Below, piece after piece: positions 21,797 through 32,352 of a DNA stretch of 61,889 bases. The number at the start of each line of letters is the position of its first letter. The stretch's first letter is position 1. Position numbers and translations under genes: made by a program. The DNA is taken from contig DCBA01000071.1 of assembly GCA_002313255.1 (NCBI GenBank), positions 1 through 61,889 of the forward strand. Reading direction: 5' to 3'. The notes below the pieces were generated by a model that was given only the letters and a program-made list of their open reading frames with translations, ran no database searches and had not been told where the DNA came from. Source of the DNA: Gammaproteobacteria bacterium UBA1119. GTDB lineage: Bacteria; Pseudomonadota; Gammaproteobacteria; Pseudomonadales; Azotimanducaceae.

Positions 21797-21850
21797 GACG
21801 TTGGCCCAATGCATTGGTTTGTTCGGATCGACGACTAACGGAATCGAGCT

Positions 21851-24800
21851 ATGGCGTATCTAGAGGTACTAACAGGACGCTCAGCATTTTCCAGAAATAA
21901 GCTCGATAAGGTACGCGATCGTTTGCGCGCGATTGACGGTTCGGTGGGCGATATATATGCCGAATATGTACATTTTCTGCACGCGGATGAGCCTTTCCCA
22001 AGTGGGACACGAGAAGTGATCGGGGCGCTTCTTGACTATGGACCACGGCGTACTCCTCTCAAAGAAGGTCACAATCCTTATTGTGTTGTGGTCCCGCGAA
22101 TCGGGACGACATCACCATGGTCGAGTAAAGCAACGGACATTTTTCGCCTAGTAGGTGTACCGGGAATTATTCGCGTCGAAAGGGGAATTCGATGGTACAT
22201 CGATGCTGCCGACGATCGGTACGCTAGCGCATTACATGACCGCATGACGGAAACGGTCGTTTATGGCGAGGTGTTTTCCATGATGTTCGATCGGCCTATG
22301 CCCGGGTTGCTGGGCGAAATCAATCTGACGGGTGAACCAGAGCTAGCGTTGTCTGATGCCAACGTGGGATTGGGCTTGGCACTCTCCGGCGACGAGATCG
22401 AATATCTGGTAGCGGCATACGACGATTTAGGTCGAAATCCGACCGACGTCGAACTCATGATGTTTGCACAGGCCAACTCGGAGCACTGCCGACACAAGAT
22501 TTTTAACGCGACTTGGCTAATTGACGGATTGAGTCAGCAATGGTCTTTGTTTCAGATGATCCGCAACACCCATCGCAGCATTAACGGTAAAGGGATTCTT
22601 TCTGCATATTCCGACAATGCCGCGGTGATTGAGGGCCCGGTCGTCGCGCGGTTCTTCCCAGACGCGGCAGACCAAATTTACCGAGTTGTCGAAGAACCGG
22701 CACATATCGTGATGAAAGTGGAAACGCATAATCATCCAACTGCGATCGCTCCATACGCCGGAGCCGCAACGGGCTCGGGCGGGGAGATTCGAGATGAGGG
22801 TGCGGTCGGCCGAGGATCGAAACCGAAAGCCGGGCTCTGTGGTTTCACCACGTCACACCTTGAAATTCCGGGTGACGTACAGCCGTGGGAGACTCGTTTT
22901 GGGAAGCCGGAGCGAATTGTTTCGGCACTCGACATAATGCTGGAGGGACCCGTGGGCGCAGCCGCGTTTAACAACGAATTCGGACGACCTGCTCTTTGCG
23001 GGTATTTTCGGACATTCGAACAACGTGTGGACGCGTTTTCCGAATGGGGATACCACAAACCAGTTATGGTTGCCGGTGGCTTGGGCACCATCCGTGGCTG
23101 CCATATCGATGCGGACGAAATTCCTGTTTACGCTCATTTGATCGTATTGGGTGGACCAGCCATGTTGATTGGGCTCGGAGGTGGCGCCGCCTCTAGCGTT
23201 GGTTCCGGTACTTCGTCGAGTGAACTAGATTTTGCTTCGGTACAACGAGATAACGCGGAGATGCAACGCCGTTGCCAGGAAGTAATTGATCGATGTGTAG
23301 CGTTGGGGTCACAAAATCCGATCCTCCGCATTCACGATGTAGGCGCAGGAGGTCTCTCAAACGCGATACCTGAGCTCGTTCATGACGCGAGGCGAGGTGG
23401 CCGTATCGATCTTCAAGCCATCCCCAATGCTGATCCTGCGATGTCGCCGATGGAGGTCTGGTGTAACGAAGCTCAGGAACGCTATGTACTTGCAGTGGCA
23501 CAAGAGGAACTCGAACATTTTGATTCGATCTGTCGGCGCGAACGGTGCCCGTACGCGATCGTTGGCCAAGCGACTGAGGAGAAAATACTTCAGGTTAAGG
23601 ACGGTGAAACGGGCCTTACAGCTGTTGATCTACCCCTTTCAACTTTGCTTGGTAAACCTCCCAAGGTGCAGCGCGTCTATCAAACTCAGACGAAACCTCT
23701 CGCACGATCCGAATTTCCCGATGTCGATTTTGAGGAGGCGATTCGTCGAGTCTTGCGTTTCCCAGCGGTCGGATCCAAGAAATTCCTGGTTACGATAGGC
23801 GATCGAAGTATCACCGGTCTTGTCGCGCGCGATCAGATGGTCGGGCGATATCAAGTTCCCGTCGCCGACTCAGCCGTTACATTGGCTGGGTTCGATACGT
23901 ATCGTGGAGAAGCAATGGCGATGGGTGAAAGACCTGCCCTCGCGACAGTTGATTCGGCGGCTTCGGCGCGCATGGCGGTGGCCGAGTCGTTGACTAACTT
24001 GATGGGCGTGCCCTTGGAGAGTCTTGATCGCGTCGTTCTGTCGGCAAACTGGATGGCCGCCGCCGATCACGAGGGTCAGAATCAAGCGCTTCATGAAGCT
24101 GTCAGCGCCGTTGGTCTGGAACTCTGTCCCGCTTTGGGGATCGCTATTCCAGTAGGAAAAGATAGTCTTTCGATGCAGACCTCATGGACCACGTCGGAGG
24201 ATTCTCAATCCGTGACATCGCCCGTGACCCTGAATATCAGTGCATTTGGTCCAATCACTGATGCTCGCAACGTAATCACACCGGAATTACGGCGTGGTGA
24301 AACGCAGTTATTACTGCTCACGCTTAACCGCAAGGCGCGGCTTGGTGGTAGTGCGATTTCGCAGGTTTTTGAGGGATTTGAGGACGAATGCCCAGACATC
24401 GATGACGCGAAGACGCTAAAGGTTTTCCTACAGACCGTACAAAAAATATGTGCGAATCGGCGTGTTCTAGCGTTGCATGATCGCTCCGACGGCGGGCTTA
24501 TCGTCACGTTGCTTGAGATGGCTTTTGCAGGACGGATCGGCGTAGATATTCTCGCATCCGATTATGTCCTAGCGGACCTCTTCAACGAGGAGGTGGGCAT
24601 TGTCATCCAAGTTCCAACGAGCGATGTAGTGTCCGTTGAGACTGATGCAGCCGCGGCAAATATTTGCGTAGCCGACGTTGGTAGAACTCGAATGGATGAA
24701 GAAATTTTCGTTAGCGTCAACGGACGCGAGGTTTTTCATTCATCGAGATCAGCGTTAGAACAAATATGGGCGACGACGAGCTATCAAATGCAGCGATTGC

Positions 24801-25693
24801 GTGACGACACGGAGTGTGCAGACGAGGAGTACGGCATGATCGAAGCGCATGATTCAGGAGTGAGTGAGCGGCTGTTGTTTGATCCGTCTGACAACGTAGT
24901 TGCTTCTTTTACGAGTGCTCGTCCGCGGGTTGCTATTCTCCGAGATCAAGGTGTCAACGGTCAGATTGAAATGGCGGCGGCGTTTGACCGTGCCGGATTC
25001 GAAGCAGAGGACGTCCATATGTCCGATTTGTTTTCCGGGTTAAAAGATCTTTCGGACTACCGCGTGCTTGCCGCGTGCGGTGGCTTCTCATATGGCGATG
25101 TTCTAGGCGGCGGCGGCGGCTGGGCTAAATCCATACTTTTTGACGAAGCCGTCAGAGACCAGTTCCAGCGATTCTTTGAGGAAGATACGTTTGCACTTGG
25201 TGTGTGCAACGGCTGTCAGATGCTGACCCAGCTTAAAGAATTGATACCGGGCGCGGGGTCCTGGCCTCGCTTCGTGCGAAACCGCTCGGATCAATTCGAG
25301 GCTCGAACCGTGCAAGTTCGCATCGCGCTGAGCGAGTCGCCCTGGCTCATAGCTATGGGAGATAGTCAAATTCCGATACCGGTGGCGCATGGAGAAGGTC
25401 GAGCACAGTTTGAAAATGCGAAAGCAATGGCTGATTTTGAAGCGACAGGAATGGTGGCTGCACAATATGTGGACTCGCTCGGTGTTAGCATTTCGTACCC
25501 CGCGAACCCTAACGGCTCGCCTGAAGGGATTGCGGGCATGACTTCGACGACGGGTCGCGTACTGGCCATGATGCCGCATCCGGAGCGGGTCTTTCGTACC
25601 GTGCAAAATTCCTACGTCGCTACGGAAGATATCGATCGTGAAGATGGTCCGTGGCTACGCTTGTTCCGCAACGTTCGAGTCGCATTGGGCTAA
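21851..25693 (+). CDS. purL: Phosphoribosylformylglycinamidine synthase PurL (large single-chain form)
   Basis: Makes FGAM from FGAR, ATP and glutamine in purine synthesis. The 1280-residue chain has an N-terminal PurS-like part, a linker with '[18 protein letters not shown]', two AIR-synthase-like halves ('[13 protein letters not shown]' and '[10 protein letters not shown]'), and a C-terminal glutaminase with Cys in 'GVCNGCQML' and His/Glu in 'MPHPERVF'. The single-chain form is typical of gammaproteobacteria. Length is normal. It ends 15 bases from the convergent Nudix gene. Confidence 0.98.
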   Translation: MAYLEVLTGRSAFSRNKLDKVRDRLRAIDGSVGDIYAEYVHFLHADEPFPSGTREVIGALLDYGPRRTPLKEGHNPYCVVVPRIGTTSPWSSKATDIFRLVGVPGIIRVERGIRWYIDAADDRYASALHDRMTETVVYGEVFSMMFDRPMPGLLGEINLTGEPELALSDANVGLGLALSGDEIEYLVAAYDDLGRNPTDVELMMFAQANSEHCRHKIFNATWLIDGLSQQWSLFQMIRNTHRSINGKGILSAYSDNAAVIEGPVVARFFPDAADQIYRVVEEPAHIVMKVETHNHPTAIAPYAGAATGSGGEIRDEGAVGRGSKPKAGLCGFTTSHLEIPGDVQPWETRFGKPERIVSALDIMLEGPVGAAAFNNEFGRPALCGYFRTFEQRVDAFSEWGYHKPVMVAGGLGTIRGCHIDADEIPVYAHLIVLGGPAMLIGLGGGAASSVGSGTSSSELDFASVQRDNAEMQRRCQEVIDRCVALGSQNPILRIHDVGAGGLSNAIPELVHDARRGGRIDLQAIPNADPAMSPMEVWCNEAQERYVLAVAQEELEHFDSICRRERCPYAIVGQATEEKILQVKDGETGLTAVDLPLSTLLGKPPKVQRVYQTQTKPLARSEFPDVDFEEAIRRVLRFPAVGSKKFLVTIGDRSITGLVARDQMVGRYQVPVADSAVTLAGFDTYRGEAMAMGERPALATVDSAASARMAVAESLTNLMGVPLESLDRVVLSANWMAAADHEGQNQALHEAVSAVGLELCPALGIAIPVGKDSLSMQTSWTTSEDSQSVTSPVTLNISAFGPITDARNVITPELRRGETQLLLLTLNRKARLGGSAISQVFEGFEDECPDIDDAKTLKVFLQTVQKICANRRVLALHDRSDGGLIVTLLEMAFAGRIGVDILASDYVLADLFNEEVGIVIQVPTSDVVSVETDAAAANICVADVGRTRMDEEIFVSVNGREVFHSSRSALEQIWATTSYQMQRLRDDTECADEEYGMIEAHDSGVSERLLFDPSDNVVASFTSARPRVAILRDQGVNGQIEMAAAFDRAGFEAEDVHMSDLFSGLKDLSDYRVLAACGGFSYGDVLGGGGGWAKSILFDEAVRDQFQRFFEEDTFALGVCNGCQMLTQLKELIPGAGSWPRFVRNRSDQFEARTVQVRIALSESPWLIAMGDSQIPIPVAHGEGRAQFENAKAMADFEATGMVAAQYVDSLGVSISYPANPNGSPEGIAGMTSTTGRVLAMMPHPERVFRTVQNSYVATEDIDREDGPWLRLFRNVRVALG

Positions 25694-25708
25694 TAATTCC
25701 GGGGAAAT

Positions 25709-26260
25709 TTAAGGTTGTCGACGAATCGGCCGTTTTTTTATGGATTCCGAGCGTATGGGAAATTCGTCGTTTCGTCGGTCACGAAAATAGTGCTCCAGAG
25801 TTCGGTCTACCACGGGGAATGCGAGTTCGCCCCAGGGGATATCTCTTTCGACGAAGACCCGTGCCTCGACGGTTTCCTCGCCGGCCGAAAAGCGGCCGTC
25901 TCGTAATCTTGCTCGGTAGAACATGTAGATTTGCGATATGTAGGGGAGATCGAAGATCGTATAGAGGGAGTCGATATCGACGCGTGCACGTGCCTCCTCC
26001 CATGTTTCCCGAACAGCGCCTTGTTCAGTGGTTTCGCCTTTTTCAAGGTATCCAGCAGGCAATGTCCAAAAGCCTGAACGTGGATCGATTCCGCGTCGAC
26101 ACAAAAGGACGCTACTGCCGGCGACCACCAAGCAACCGACCACCACTTTGGGATTATCGTAGTGGATCGCTCCACACGCGTCGCAGACTGCCCTTGGGCG
26201 ATTATCTCCGAGGGGCACCTTTACGGTGACTGGTGCACTGCAGGTACTGCAGAACTTCAT
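25709..26260 (-). CDS. Nudix hydrolase with N-terminal zinc ribbon
   Basis: Probably hydrolyses a nucleoside diphosphate linked to another group; substrate unknown. From ATG 26260 it is 183 residues: a zinc ribbon with Cys4, Cys7, Cys26 and Cys29, then a Nudix domain whose box reads 'GYLEKGETTEQGAVRETWEE'. The catalytic Glu residues are present, but the usual Gly near the end of the box is Arg. The zinc ribbon resembles NADH pyrophosphatase (NudC), but the protein is much shorter. In-frame upstream starts (ATG 26281, TTG 26293) exist. Divergent from the next gene. Confidence 0.85.
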   Translation of the reverse strand: MKFCSTCSAPVTVKVPLGDNRPRAVCDACGAIHYDNPKVVVGCLVVAGSSVLLCRRGIDPRSGFWTLPAGYLEKGETTEQGAVRETWEEARARVDIDSLYTIFDLPYISQIYMFYRARLRDGRFSAGEETVEARVFVERDIPWGELAFPVVDRTLEHYFRDRRNDEFPIRSESIKKRPIRRQP

Positions 26261-26375
26261 CGGATATTTGAAAGACCCCATTAAGACGACCAAACGAAAT
26301 TAACATGAAATACGAACACCATTTGTAACGCAGAGTGGGCGGAGCGCAAAATGTATTTGTTGAAAGGGGGCGTTC

Positions 26376-26912
26376 ATGATTTACGAACTCGAGAACCGAA
26401 GCATTCAGACCGAAGGCCAGTACTTCATTGCAGATACCGCGGTGGTCATCGGAGCTGTGACCTTGAAGAATCACGCGAGCGTCTGGTGGGGGGCGGTGCT
26501 GAGGGGCGACTACGATTCAATAGTTGTCGGCGTAGAGTCCAACATTCAGGACAATTGTGTTGTTCATATGGACGAAGATTTCCCAGTTTCGATTGGCGAC
26601 CGCGTTACGGTGGGACACAAAGCGGTCTTGCATGGATGCACGATCGGCAATAACTCGTTAATCGGGATTAACTCAATTGTTATGAACGGGGCCATCATTG
26701 GTAACAACTGCCTTGTCGGTAGTAATACGTTGATTACCGAAGGCAAGGAAATCCCCGATGGATCCCTCGTTCTCGGTTCGCCGGGAAAAGTGATTCGGCA
26801 AATCACGTACGCGGAAATTGAAGAAATCACTGGATTCTCAGAACGGTATGTAATCAATGCGCGTCGCTATCGCGAAGGTTTACGCGCGCAAAGAATGTCG
26901 GAGGCGATATGA
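26376..26912 (+). CDS. Gamma-carbonic-anhydrase-like hexapeptide protein (YrdA/PaaY type)
   Basis: Left-handed beta-helix protein of the gamma carbonic anhydrase family; many members have unknown activity. The 178-residue product has hexapeptide repeats from residue 20 to 140 and the metal-binding region with 'VVHMDEDFP' and 'GHKAVLHGC', then 'GSPGKVIRQ' and a C-terminal helix. GGGGG lies five bases before the ATG. Its stop overlaps the purT ATG by four bases, so the two are probably translated together, though no functional link is obvious. Confidence 0.9.
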   Translation: MIYELENRSIQTEGQYFIADTAVVIGAVTLKNHASVWWGAVLRGDYDSIVVGVESNIQDNCVVHMDEDFPVSIGDRVTVGHKAVLHGCTIGNNSLIGINSIVMNGAIIGNNCLVGSNTLITEGKEIPDGSLVLGSPGKVIRQITYAEIEEITGFSERYVINARRYREGLRAQRMSEAI

Positions 26913-28093
26913 CGAGAATAGGAACACCGCTTTCTATGTCCGGGACTCGAGCACTGATGCTGGGATCAGGAGAACTAGGTAAGGAAGTGGTAATCGAATT
27001 CCAACGTCTTGGCGTTGAAGTGGTCGCGGTCGATCGATACGCCAATGCGCCGGGCATGCAAGTAGCCCATCGGAGTCATGTGATCAATATGTTGGATGCC
27101 GATGCGCTGCGTCAGGTTATTTATGACGAAAAACCCGATCTCATCGTTCCGGAGATAGAAGCAATAGCGACGGCGACACTCGTTGAGCTCGAAGCTGAAG
27201 GATTTCGAGTCATTCCGACTGCTAACGCTGCGCGATTGACGATGAATAGGGAAGGCATCAGACGTCTTGCGGCAGAATCTCTCGGCATTCAAACCTCGCC
27301 CTATGTATTTGCTGCGACCGAAGAAGAGTACTTGGCAGCTGTCAAGGAAGTTGGGACGCCATGTATCGTTAAGCCGGTCATGAGTTCTTCGGGCAAGGGA
27401 CAGTCCACCGTTGCTAATCCAGCGGAAGCTCTTGCCAGTTGGACGTATGCGCAAGAAGGTGCACGTGGCGGCGCAGATAAGGTGATTGTCGAAGGGTTCG
27501 TAGATTTCGATTACGAAATCACGCTATTAACGGTGCAACACGTTGATGGTGTTGCCTTTTGCGAGCCGATTGGGCATCGGCAGGAGGGTGGTGATTACCA
27601 AGAATCGTGGCAACCGCAACCTATGAGCCTTTCCGCACGTGCGGAATGCGAGCAGATCGCTGGTCGAATCACTGGCGAGTTGGGTGGCCATGGAATCTTT
27701 GGCGTGGAGTTTTTTATCGAAGGTGACGAAGTTTGGTTTAGCGAAGTCAGTCCAAGGCCCCACGATACCGGTATGGTGACATTGATCAGTCAGGATCTGA
27801 CTGAGTTTGCCCTTCATGTTCGGGCGATTCTCGGCATGCCAGTGCCGGCGATCAGGCAGAGAGGACCGGCCGCGTCCGCCGTCATTATTGCTGAAGGAGA
27901 TTCCTCCAGTATCGTCTTTGGAAACTTGGAGCGTGCGTTAACGGAGCCTGATACCCAGCTTCGGCTCTTCGGAAAGCCTGAAGTGCTCGGAGAACGCCGA
28001 ATGGGTGTTGGTCTGGCGCTCGGTGGGGACCTGGAAGAAGCTCGTGCCAAAGCCTTAACCGTCGCACAGATGGTCTCTGTCGAGCTCGAATAA
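26909..28093 (+). CDS. purT: Formate-dependent phosphoribosylglycinamide formyltransferase PurT
   Basis: ATP-grasp enzyme that formylates GAR with formate and ATP, an alternative to folate-dependent PurN. The 394-residue protein has '[19 protein letters not shown]', '[16 protein letters not shown]', the ATP-grasp loop '[13 protein letters not shown]' and metal ligands in '[25 protein letters not shown]' region. Overlaps the preceding gene by four bases. Use of PurT implies a source of formate. Confidence 0.97.
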   Translation: MTRIGTPLSMSGTRALMLGSGELGKEVVIEFQRLGVEVVAVDRYANAPGMQVAHRSHVINMLDADALRQVIYDEKPDLIVPEIEAIATATLVELEAEGFRVIPTANAARLTMNREGIRRLAAESLGIQTSPYVFAATEEEYLAAVKEVGTPCIVKPVMSSSGKGQSTVANPAEALASWTYAQEGARGGADKVIVEGFVDFDYEITLLTVQHVDGVAFCEPIGHRQEGGDYQESWQPQPMSLSARAECEQIAGRITGELGGHGIFGVEFFIEGDEVWFSEVSPRPHDTGMVTLISQDLTEFALHVRAILGMPVPAIRQRGPAASAVIIAEGDSSSIVFGNLERALTEPDTQLRLFGKPEVLGERRMGVGLALGGDLEEARAKALTVAQMVSVELE

Positions 28094-28412
28094 ATGGCGG
28101 CGTCTAGCAACAACTGACGGTCTACCAGATCGGCACTATTGGCGTTCGGTTACCCCTGGGCTTATAGTTCGCGCTCCTGTGAGGCGCGCTTTGTGGCGAT
28201 TGATAAAACAACCCAAGGGTCCTGTAAATCGCAGATTCGGTTAGTGGTGCGGAAGTTGGCGGACCCGCATGCCTGCGAATATGCGCTCAAAAAACTATTG
28301 TCTGGTCTATTTGCTCTGCGACTGCCGGCGTAGCCGGCAACCATCTTTGAACAGGGCCGTAAATGCCCGACTTAATGAAACCCTCAATGACAAAACTGGC
28401 TAGAGATATCCG
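28094..28412 (+). other. 319-base non-coding stretch with several strong stems, upstream of leuA
   Basis: No convincing gene is present. Three structures stand out on the plus strand. (1) ACCCCTGGG (28152-28160) can pair with CCCAAGGGT (28212-28220) and encloses a CGCGC/GCGCG hairpin (28170-28188). (2) CGCA-G-ATTCG (28230-28239) can pair with CGAAT-A-TGCG (28276-28285), enclosing GGTGCGG/CCGCAT (28246-28270). (3) TGCCGGC and GCCGGCA (28323-28339) form a perfect seven-pair hairpin with a three-base loop and no T-run after it. It may be a leader of leuA or a separate small RNA. I could not match it to 6S, tmRNA, SRP or RNase P RNA. Confidence 0.5.
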
Positions 28413-30116
28413 ATGAACGAGCAGCAGCAATCAGGACGCCGCCGCGGTGCGATGCCGTTTCATAAATACAGACCTTTCAAACCCGTCGAACTTACGGAAC
28501 GTCGGTGGCCTGATCGTACACTGAATAAAGCTCCACGCTGGTGCAGCGTTGATTTGAGGGATGGCAACCAAGCCCTTATCGATCCGATGAATGTTGACGA
28601 GAAGCAGCGCATGTACGAATTGCTGCTTGAGCTCGGCTTCATCGAAATTGAGGTTGGATTTCCAGCTGCGTCTCAACCAGATTTTGATTTCATTCGAAAG
28701 ATCATCGATGGCGGAATGGTACCCGAGAACGTGACCATTCAGGTCCTGTGTCAGGCGAGACGCGAATTGATCGATCGGACAGTAGAGGCTTTAGCGGATG
28801 CGCCAAACGCAATATTCCACTTGTACAACTCGACATCGGCGCTGCAACGGCGGGTCGTTTTCGACATGGATCGCCCAGGTATTGTCGACCTGGCGGTTCA
28901 GGGAACGCGTCTTGCTAAAGAAGGCTTACAACAGCTGGATGGTACAAACGTTACGTTTGAATATTCCCCGGAGAGCTTTACGGGTACTGAACTCGATTTT
29001 TCGATTGAAATTTGTGATGCGGTAGTTGACGCGTGGGGTGGGACCAGCGAAGACAAAGTCATCATCAACCTACCGTCGACCGTTGAAATGGCGACACCGA
29101 ACATATACGCAGATCAGATCGAGTATTTCTGTCGAAATTTTCGACAGCGTGAATCGACCGTTATCAGTTTGCATACCCACAATGATCGTGGCACTGGGGT
29201 AGCCGCCACCGAGCTTGCCTTGATGGCTGGAGCTGAGAGAGTCGAAGGAACATTGTTTGGGAACGGTGAGCGGACCGGTAATTGTGACATTGTCACGGTC
29301 GCCATGAACTTATTTTCGCAAGGCGTCGATCCTGAACTCGACTTGCGAGACATGCCGAATATCCGATCTACGGTTGAAGAAATTAACAAGCTTCCGGTCC
29401 ACGAACGCCATCCGTATGCCGGTGATCTTGTATTCACAGCGTTTTCGGGGTCGCACCAAGATGCAATCAAAAAGGGTATGGCGAGGTTGGGCTCCGGTCA
29501 TTGGGAGGTCCCCTACCTACCGATAGACCCTTCGGATGTCGGTTCCTCATATAAGGAAACGATCAGGGTGAATAGCCAATCGGGTAAAGGAGGTGTCGGA
29601 TTTGTTCTCGAGCAGCATTTTGGGATCGTGCTGCCGAGGGCGATGTTGGTTGAGTTTTCTCGTGCTGTACAAATCCTCACTGAATCACTGAACCGCGAAG
29701 TAACGCCGGAAGAAATTCGCGGGTCGCTTATCGAAGAATATGTTGTTGATAGTGGACCATACCGGCTGATTGATTACGATTTGCGGCGCGGTGATGGGGA
29801 ATCGCAGAGATGCGAGGCGAAGATCGAGGTCTCCGAAAATACAGTGTCGATATCGGGTGACGGTTCGGGGCCGATTGAAGCGTTTGTTAACGGGATGGTC
29901 GAGACGCTTAACGAACCATTGAACATCGTTGATTACCATGAGCACGCATTGACATCGGGCAACGATTCGGTAGGAAAGGATGCTGCCGCGATCTGTCTAC
30001 TCGCAATTGATAACGGATCCGACCGGTGCTACGGCGTTGGATTAAGCCAAAACACTATTACCGCTTCGCTACAGGCCATCATTTCGGCGGTGAATCGTCG
30101 GTGGAAACAGCGGTAA
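28413..30116 (+). CDS. leuA: 2-isopropylmalate synthase
   Basis: First step of leucine synthesis: acetyl-CoA plus 2-ketoisovalerate. The 567-residue product belongs to the longer LeuA type found in pseudomonads and actinobacteria, with 'HKYRPFKPVELTERRWPD', the metal/active-site 'SVDLRDGNQALIDPM', 'EVGFPAASQPDFDF', 'HTHNDRGTG' and 'GTLFGNGERTGNCD', and a C-terminal leucine-binding regulatory domain. leuB/C/D are not nearby. It ends nine bases from the convergent CorC-type gene. Confidence 0.97.
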   Translation: MNEQQQSGRRRGAMPFHKYRPFKPVELTERRWPDRTLNKAPRWCSVDLRDGNQALIDPMNVDEKQRMYELLLELGFIEIEVGFPAASQPDFDFIRKIIDGGMVPENVTIQVLCQARRELIDRTVEALADAPNAIFHLYNSTSALQRRVVFDMDRPGIVDLAVQGTRLAKEGLQQLDGTNVTFEYSPESFTGTELDFSIEICDAVVDAWGGTSEDKVIINLPSTVEMATPNIYADQIEYFCRNFRQRESTVISLHTHNDRGTGVAATELALMAGAERVEGTLFGNGERTGNCDIVTVAMNLFSQGVDPELDLRDMPNIRSTVEEINKLPVHERHPYAGDLVFTAFSGSHQDAIKKGMARLGSGHWEVPYLPIDPSDVGSSYKETIRVNSQSGKGGVGFVLEQHFGIVLPRAMLVEFSRAVQILTESLNREVTPEEIRGSLIEEYVVDSGPYRLIDYDLRRGDGESQRCEAKIEVSENTVSISGDGSGPIEAFVNGMVETLNEPLNIVDYHEHALTSGNDSVGKDAAAICLLAIDNGSDRCYGVGLSQNTITASLQAIISAVNRRWKQR

Positions 30117-30125
30117 AGGAATAAT

Positions 30126-31427
30126 TCACTCGTATTCGTCTTCCTCTTCCTCATCGGGATTTGGCTCAGGCAAATCGGCTTGAGAAATACGTACAGTCTT
30201 GACTACGTTGTCCGAAATTTGGAGCGTCTCGAGTAGGTAACGACCGATTCGCAAGCATACATTTGTTTCGGGAATGAATTCGAGGTGCTCAAGGATTAGC
30301 CCGTTTATTGTACGTGGACCGATGGTGGGCAGCTCCCAGCCGAGCGCTCGATTAACGTCCCGCAATAGCGCCATACCTTCAATGAAATAAGACCCATCGT
30401 TTTGAGGATGAATTTCCGGTATGTCGGAAGCGAAATCGGTGGTGAATTCGCCCACAATTTCTTCAAGAATATCTTCGAGCGTGACGATGCCTTGTATTTC
30501 TCCATACTCATCAACGACTAGGGCGATACGATTCTTGTTTCTCTGAAAGTTGATCAACTGGGTAGGCAGCGGCGTGCCTTCCGGGACGAAATACGGTTCT
30601 TCCGTTTCCTGAAGTAATTCCGAACGACTAAAGGCAGCTTGCGTTAAAAAGCGGCTTGCACGACGCAAATGCAGGATACCCAAGACGTTATTGATGGTTT
30701 CCCGATAGACGGGAAGACGCGTGTGCTGGGAGTTGACGATTTCCCCAACGATATCCGTGTAGGACACGTCGATGTTGATACCAGCTATTTCGGCACGCGG
30801 AACCATAATGTCGTCAACCGTAACGTTGTCGAGATCTAGTACACCAAGCAACATGTTCTGACGTTGTTGTGGTAAATCGGCGCCCGAGTCGACGACGGTT
30901 CTAAGCTCTTCCATACTGAGATCCCCCGGAACCGCGGCAGTGCGTGACTTAAAGGGCTCAACGATAGCGTTGCTGATCCAGTTAACTGCAGCTACCAGCG
31001 GCCATGAGACCTTGAGTAGTGGGTCAAGAATGTACGCCGAAGGGAATGCGATCGTTTCGGGACGTTCCGCAGCTATGGTCTTCGGTGCGATCTCCGCAAA
31101 AATCAGGAAATAGATGGTAAGCACAATGGGTGCTACGACTAGGCCGGTCTCTCCAAATATCCTAACGCCGATCACTGCCGCCACCGTCGCGGCAACGTTG
31201 TTAACCAGATTATTGCCTATGAGAATCACACCCAAGAGGCGGTCTTGCCTTCGTAGAAGCCGATTGGCTTTCCGTGCGCCACGGTGCTTTTTTCTGACCA
31301 GGTTTTTTAACCGATAAGGATTCAGCTTCATCATGGCCGTTTCAGAACTTGAGAAATAAGCGCTCAACAAGGTCAGAACGAGAATCGCAAACAAAAGTAA
31401 CGTGGTTGGTAATGTGACGGTTTCCAC
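30126..31427 (-). CDS. CorC/CNNM-type membrane protein with CBS domains (YfjD-like)
   Basis: HlyC/CorC-family membrane protein, probably handling Mg or related ions. From GTG 31427 it has 433 residues: a DUF21 membrane domain (four hydrophobic segments, with 'AYFSSSETAMMKLN'), a pair of CBS domains ('MVPRAEIAGINID' through 'LVVDEYGEIQGIVTLEDILEEIVGEF') and a C-terminal CorC_HlyC domain with an acidic tail. GAGG lies six bases before this GTG; the longer open frame to 31583 overlaps the upstream gene and is unlikely. It is paired with the YpjD-like gene and placed next to ffh, as in E. coli. Confidence 0.9.
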   Translation of the reverse strand: METVTLPTTLLLFAILVLTLLSAYFSSSETAMMKLNPYRLKNLVRKKHRGARKANRLLRRQDRLLGVILIGNNLVNNVAATVAAVIGVRIFGETGLVVAPIVLTIYFLIFAEIAPKTIAAERPETIAFPSAYILDPLLKVSWPLVAAVNWISNAIVEPFKSRTAAVPGDLSMEELRTVVDSGADLPQQRQNMLLGVLDLDNVTVDDIMVPRAEIAGINIDVSYTDIVGEIVNSQHTRLPVYRETINNVLGILHLRRASRFLTQAAFSRSELLQETEEPYFVPEGTPLPTQLINFQRNKNRIALVVDEYGEIQGIVTLEDILEEIVGEFTTDFASDIPEIHPQNDGSYFIEGMALLRDVNRALGWELPTIGPRTINGLILEHLEFIPETNVCLRIGRYLLETLQISDNVVKTVRISQADLPEPNPDEEEEDEYE

Positions 31428-31429
31428 TC

Positions 31430-32248
31430 CTAGCCTCGCTGAAGTAGAAATTCGATTACGAACTTCGTGCCGAAATAGGCGAGTGCAAGCAACACGAATG
31501 CCACCAACGACCATCGTGTCGTAGTGACTCCGCGCCATCCAAATTTTGTGTGGCCGGCGAGTAAGCTCGTATAGACGACCCATGATGCGACGGAAAGTAC
31601 AGTGTGATGTTGACTGAGATGTTCGGAGAATTTGTCAGCGAGAAACACGAAGCCCGTGGCAATTGAAACGGTGAGAATTGCAAGACCCGCCCAAAGAAAC
31701 CGAAAAAGCATGGCTTCTAGTGATTCGAGCGGCGGTAAGAGGTGGAACAGGTCGATGGCAGCTCGATTTCGTATTCGTCGTTCCATCGTCAGCACCAAGA
31801 CGGATTGGCACGCTGCTAACGTCAGTATGGAATACGCGACGACGCTAACCACGATGTGAAAGAGCAAAGGGGGTGAAACGGAGCGTGGAGTGGCGGTTGG
31901 GCTAAATGCGAGCGCGTGCACAACGAGACAACCCGCAACCGTTAGAATCGATATTAGAAAGACGAATACATAGAGGTTGTGAACGGGTTCACGAATCGAA
32001 GCTAGTAATACGGCAACGTTAATTGTGAGGGAAATCAGTGCTGCAACATTGAAAAACGACAGATCTATCCCCGAACTAGTTTCGAGAACGCTGTACACGA
32101 ATAGGCCGTGAAAAATAAGGGCAGGTAGCACAAAGCGAACAAGCTCGGACCGACGCGTAACGGTACGAGAGATCAAATTACGGACTTGCGAATACGAGCC
32201 AAGTAGATAAAAAGAGATGGCAACGATACCGGGTAAGGCCGGATTCAT
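31430..32248 (-). CDS. YpjD/CcsA-like inner-membrane protein
   Basis: Multi-pass membrane protein of the CcsA/HemX-like cytochrome c assembly family; the YpjD subgroup has no proven role. The 272-residue product has about eight hydrophobic segments and conserved His in 'LLFHIVVSVVAYSILTLAACQS' and 'SEHLSQHHTVLSVASWVVY', positions that in CcsA bind haem. Its stop is two bases upstream of the CorC-type GTG, so the two share a message. Divergent from ffh with about 104 bases between starts. Confidence 0.88.
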   Translation of the reverse strand: MNPALPGIVAISFYLLGSYSQVRNLISRTVTRRSELVRFVLPALIFHGLFVYSVLETSSGIDLSFFNVAALISLTINVAVLLASIREPVHNLYVFVFLISILTVAGCLVVHALAFSPTATPRSVSPPLLFHIVVSVVAYSILTLAACQSVLVLTMERRIRNRAAIDLFHLLPPLESLEAMLFRFLWAGLAILTVSIATGFVFLADKFSEHLSQHHTVLSVASWVVYTSLLAGHTKFGWRGVTTTRWSLVAFVLLALAYFGTKFVIEFLLQRG

Positions 32249-32301
32249 TCGGGCTGATGGTTGCGTTATGGACGATTAGTCTGGCACATCCGATGAATGC
32301 C

Positions 32302-32330
32302 GTGAAGGTCGCGTTCCGGGCCCCTATAAT
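32302..32330 (+). promoter_or_regulatory. Candidate promoter of ffh
   Basis: A perfect TATAAT at 32325-32330 is preceded after 17 bases by GTGAAG (32302-32307, weak -35). Transcription would begin near 32337, about 16 bases before the ffh ATG, leaving just the AGAGGAAG Shine-Dalgarno region. It lies in the intergenic gap with divergent ypjD-like gene. Confidence 0.5.
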
Positions 32331-32352
32331 TGGCTAAGAAAGAGGAAGACGG

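Noticed and set aside
25651..26229. 192-residue plus-strand frame opposite the Nudix gene
   Set aside because: It is Arg-rich shadow translation of a gene with a clear zinc ribbon and Nudix box on the other strand.
28139..28333. 64-residue frame starting TTG in the purT-leuA gap
   Set aside because: No Shine-Dalgarno and no recognisable family; its leucine-rich end is mentioned only as part of the leader hypothesis.
28323..28339. Perfect GCCGGC hairpin as a terminator
   Set aside because: No T-run follows on the plus strand, and leuA starts 74 bases later.
28138..28340. 6S RNA in the purT-leuA gap
   Set aside because: Length is similar, but the stems form separate hairpins and the ends do not make one long rod with a central bubble, so I do not assign it.
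28281..28403. 40-codon ATG frame just before leuA
   Set aside because: No ribosome binding site and few leucine codons, so not a convincing leader peptide.
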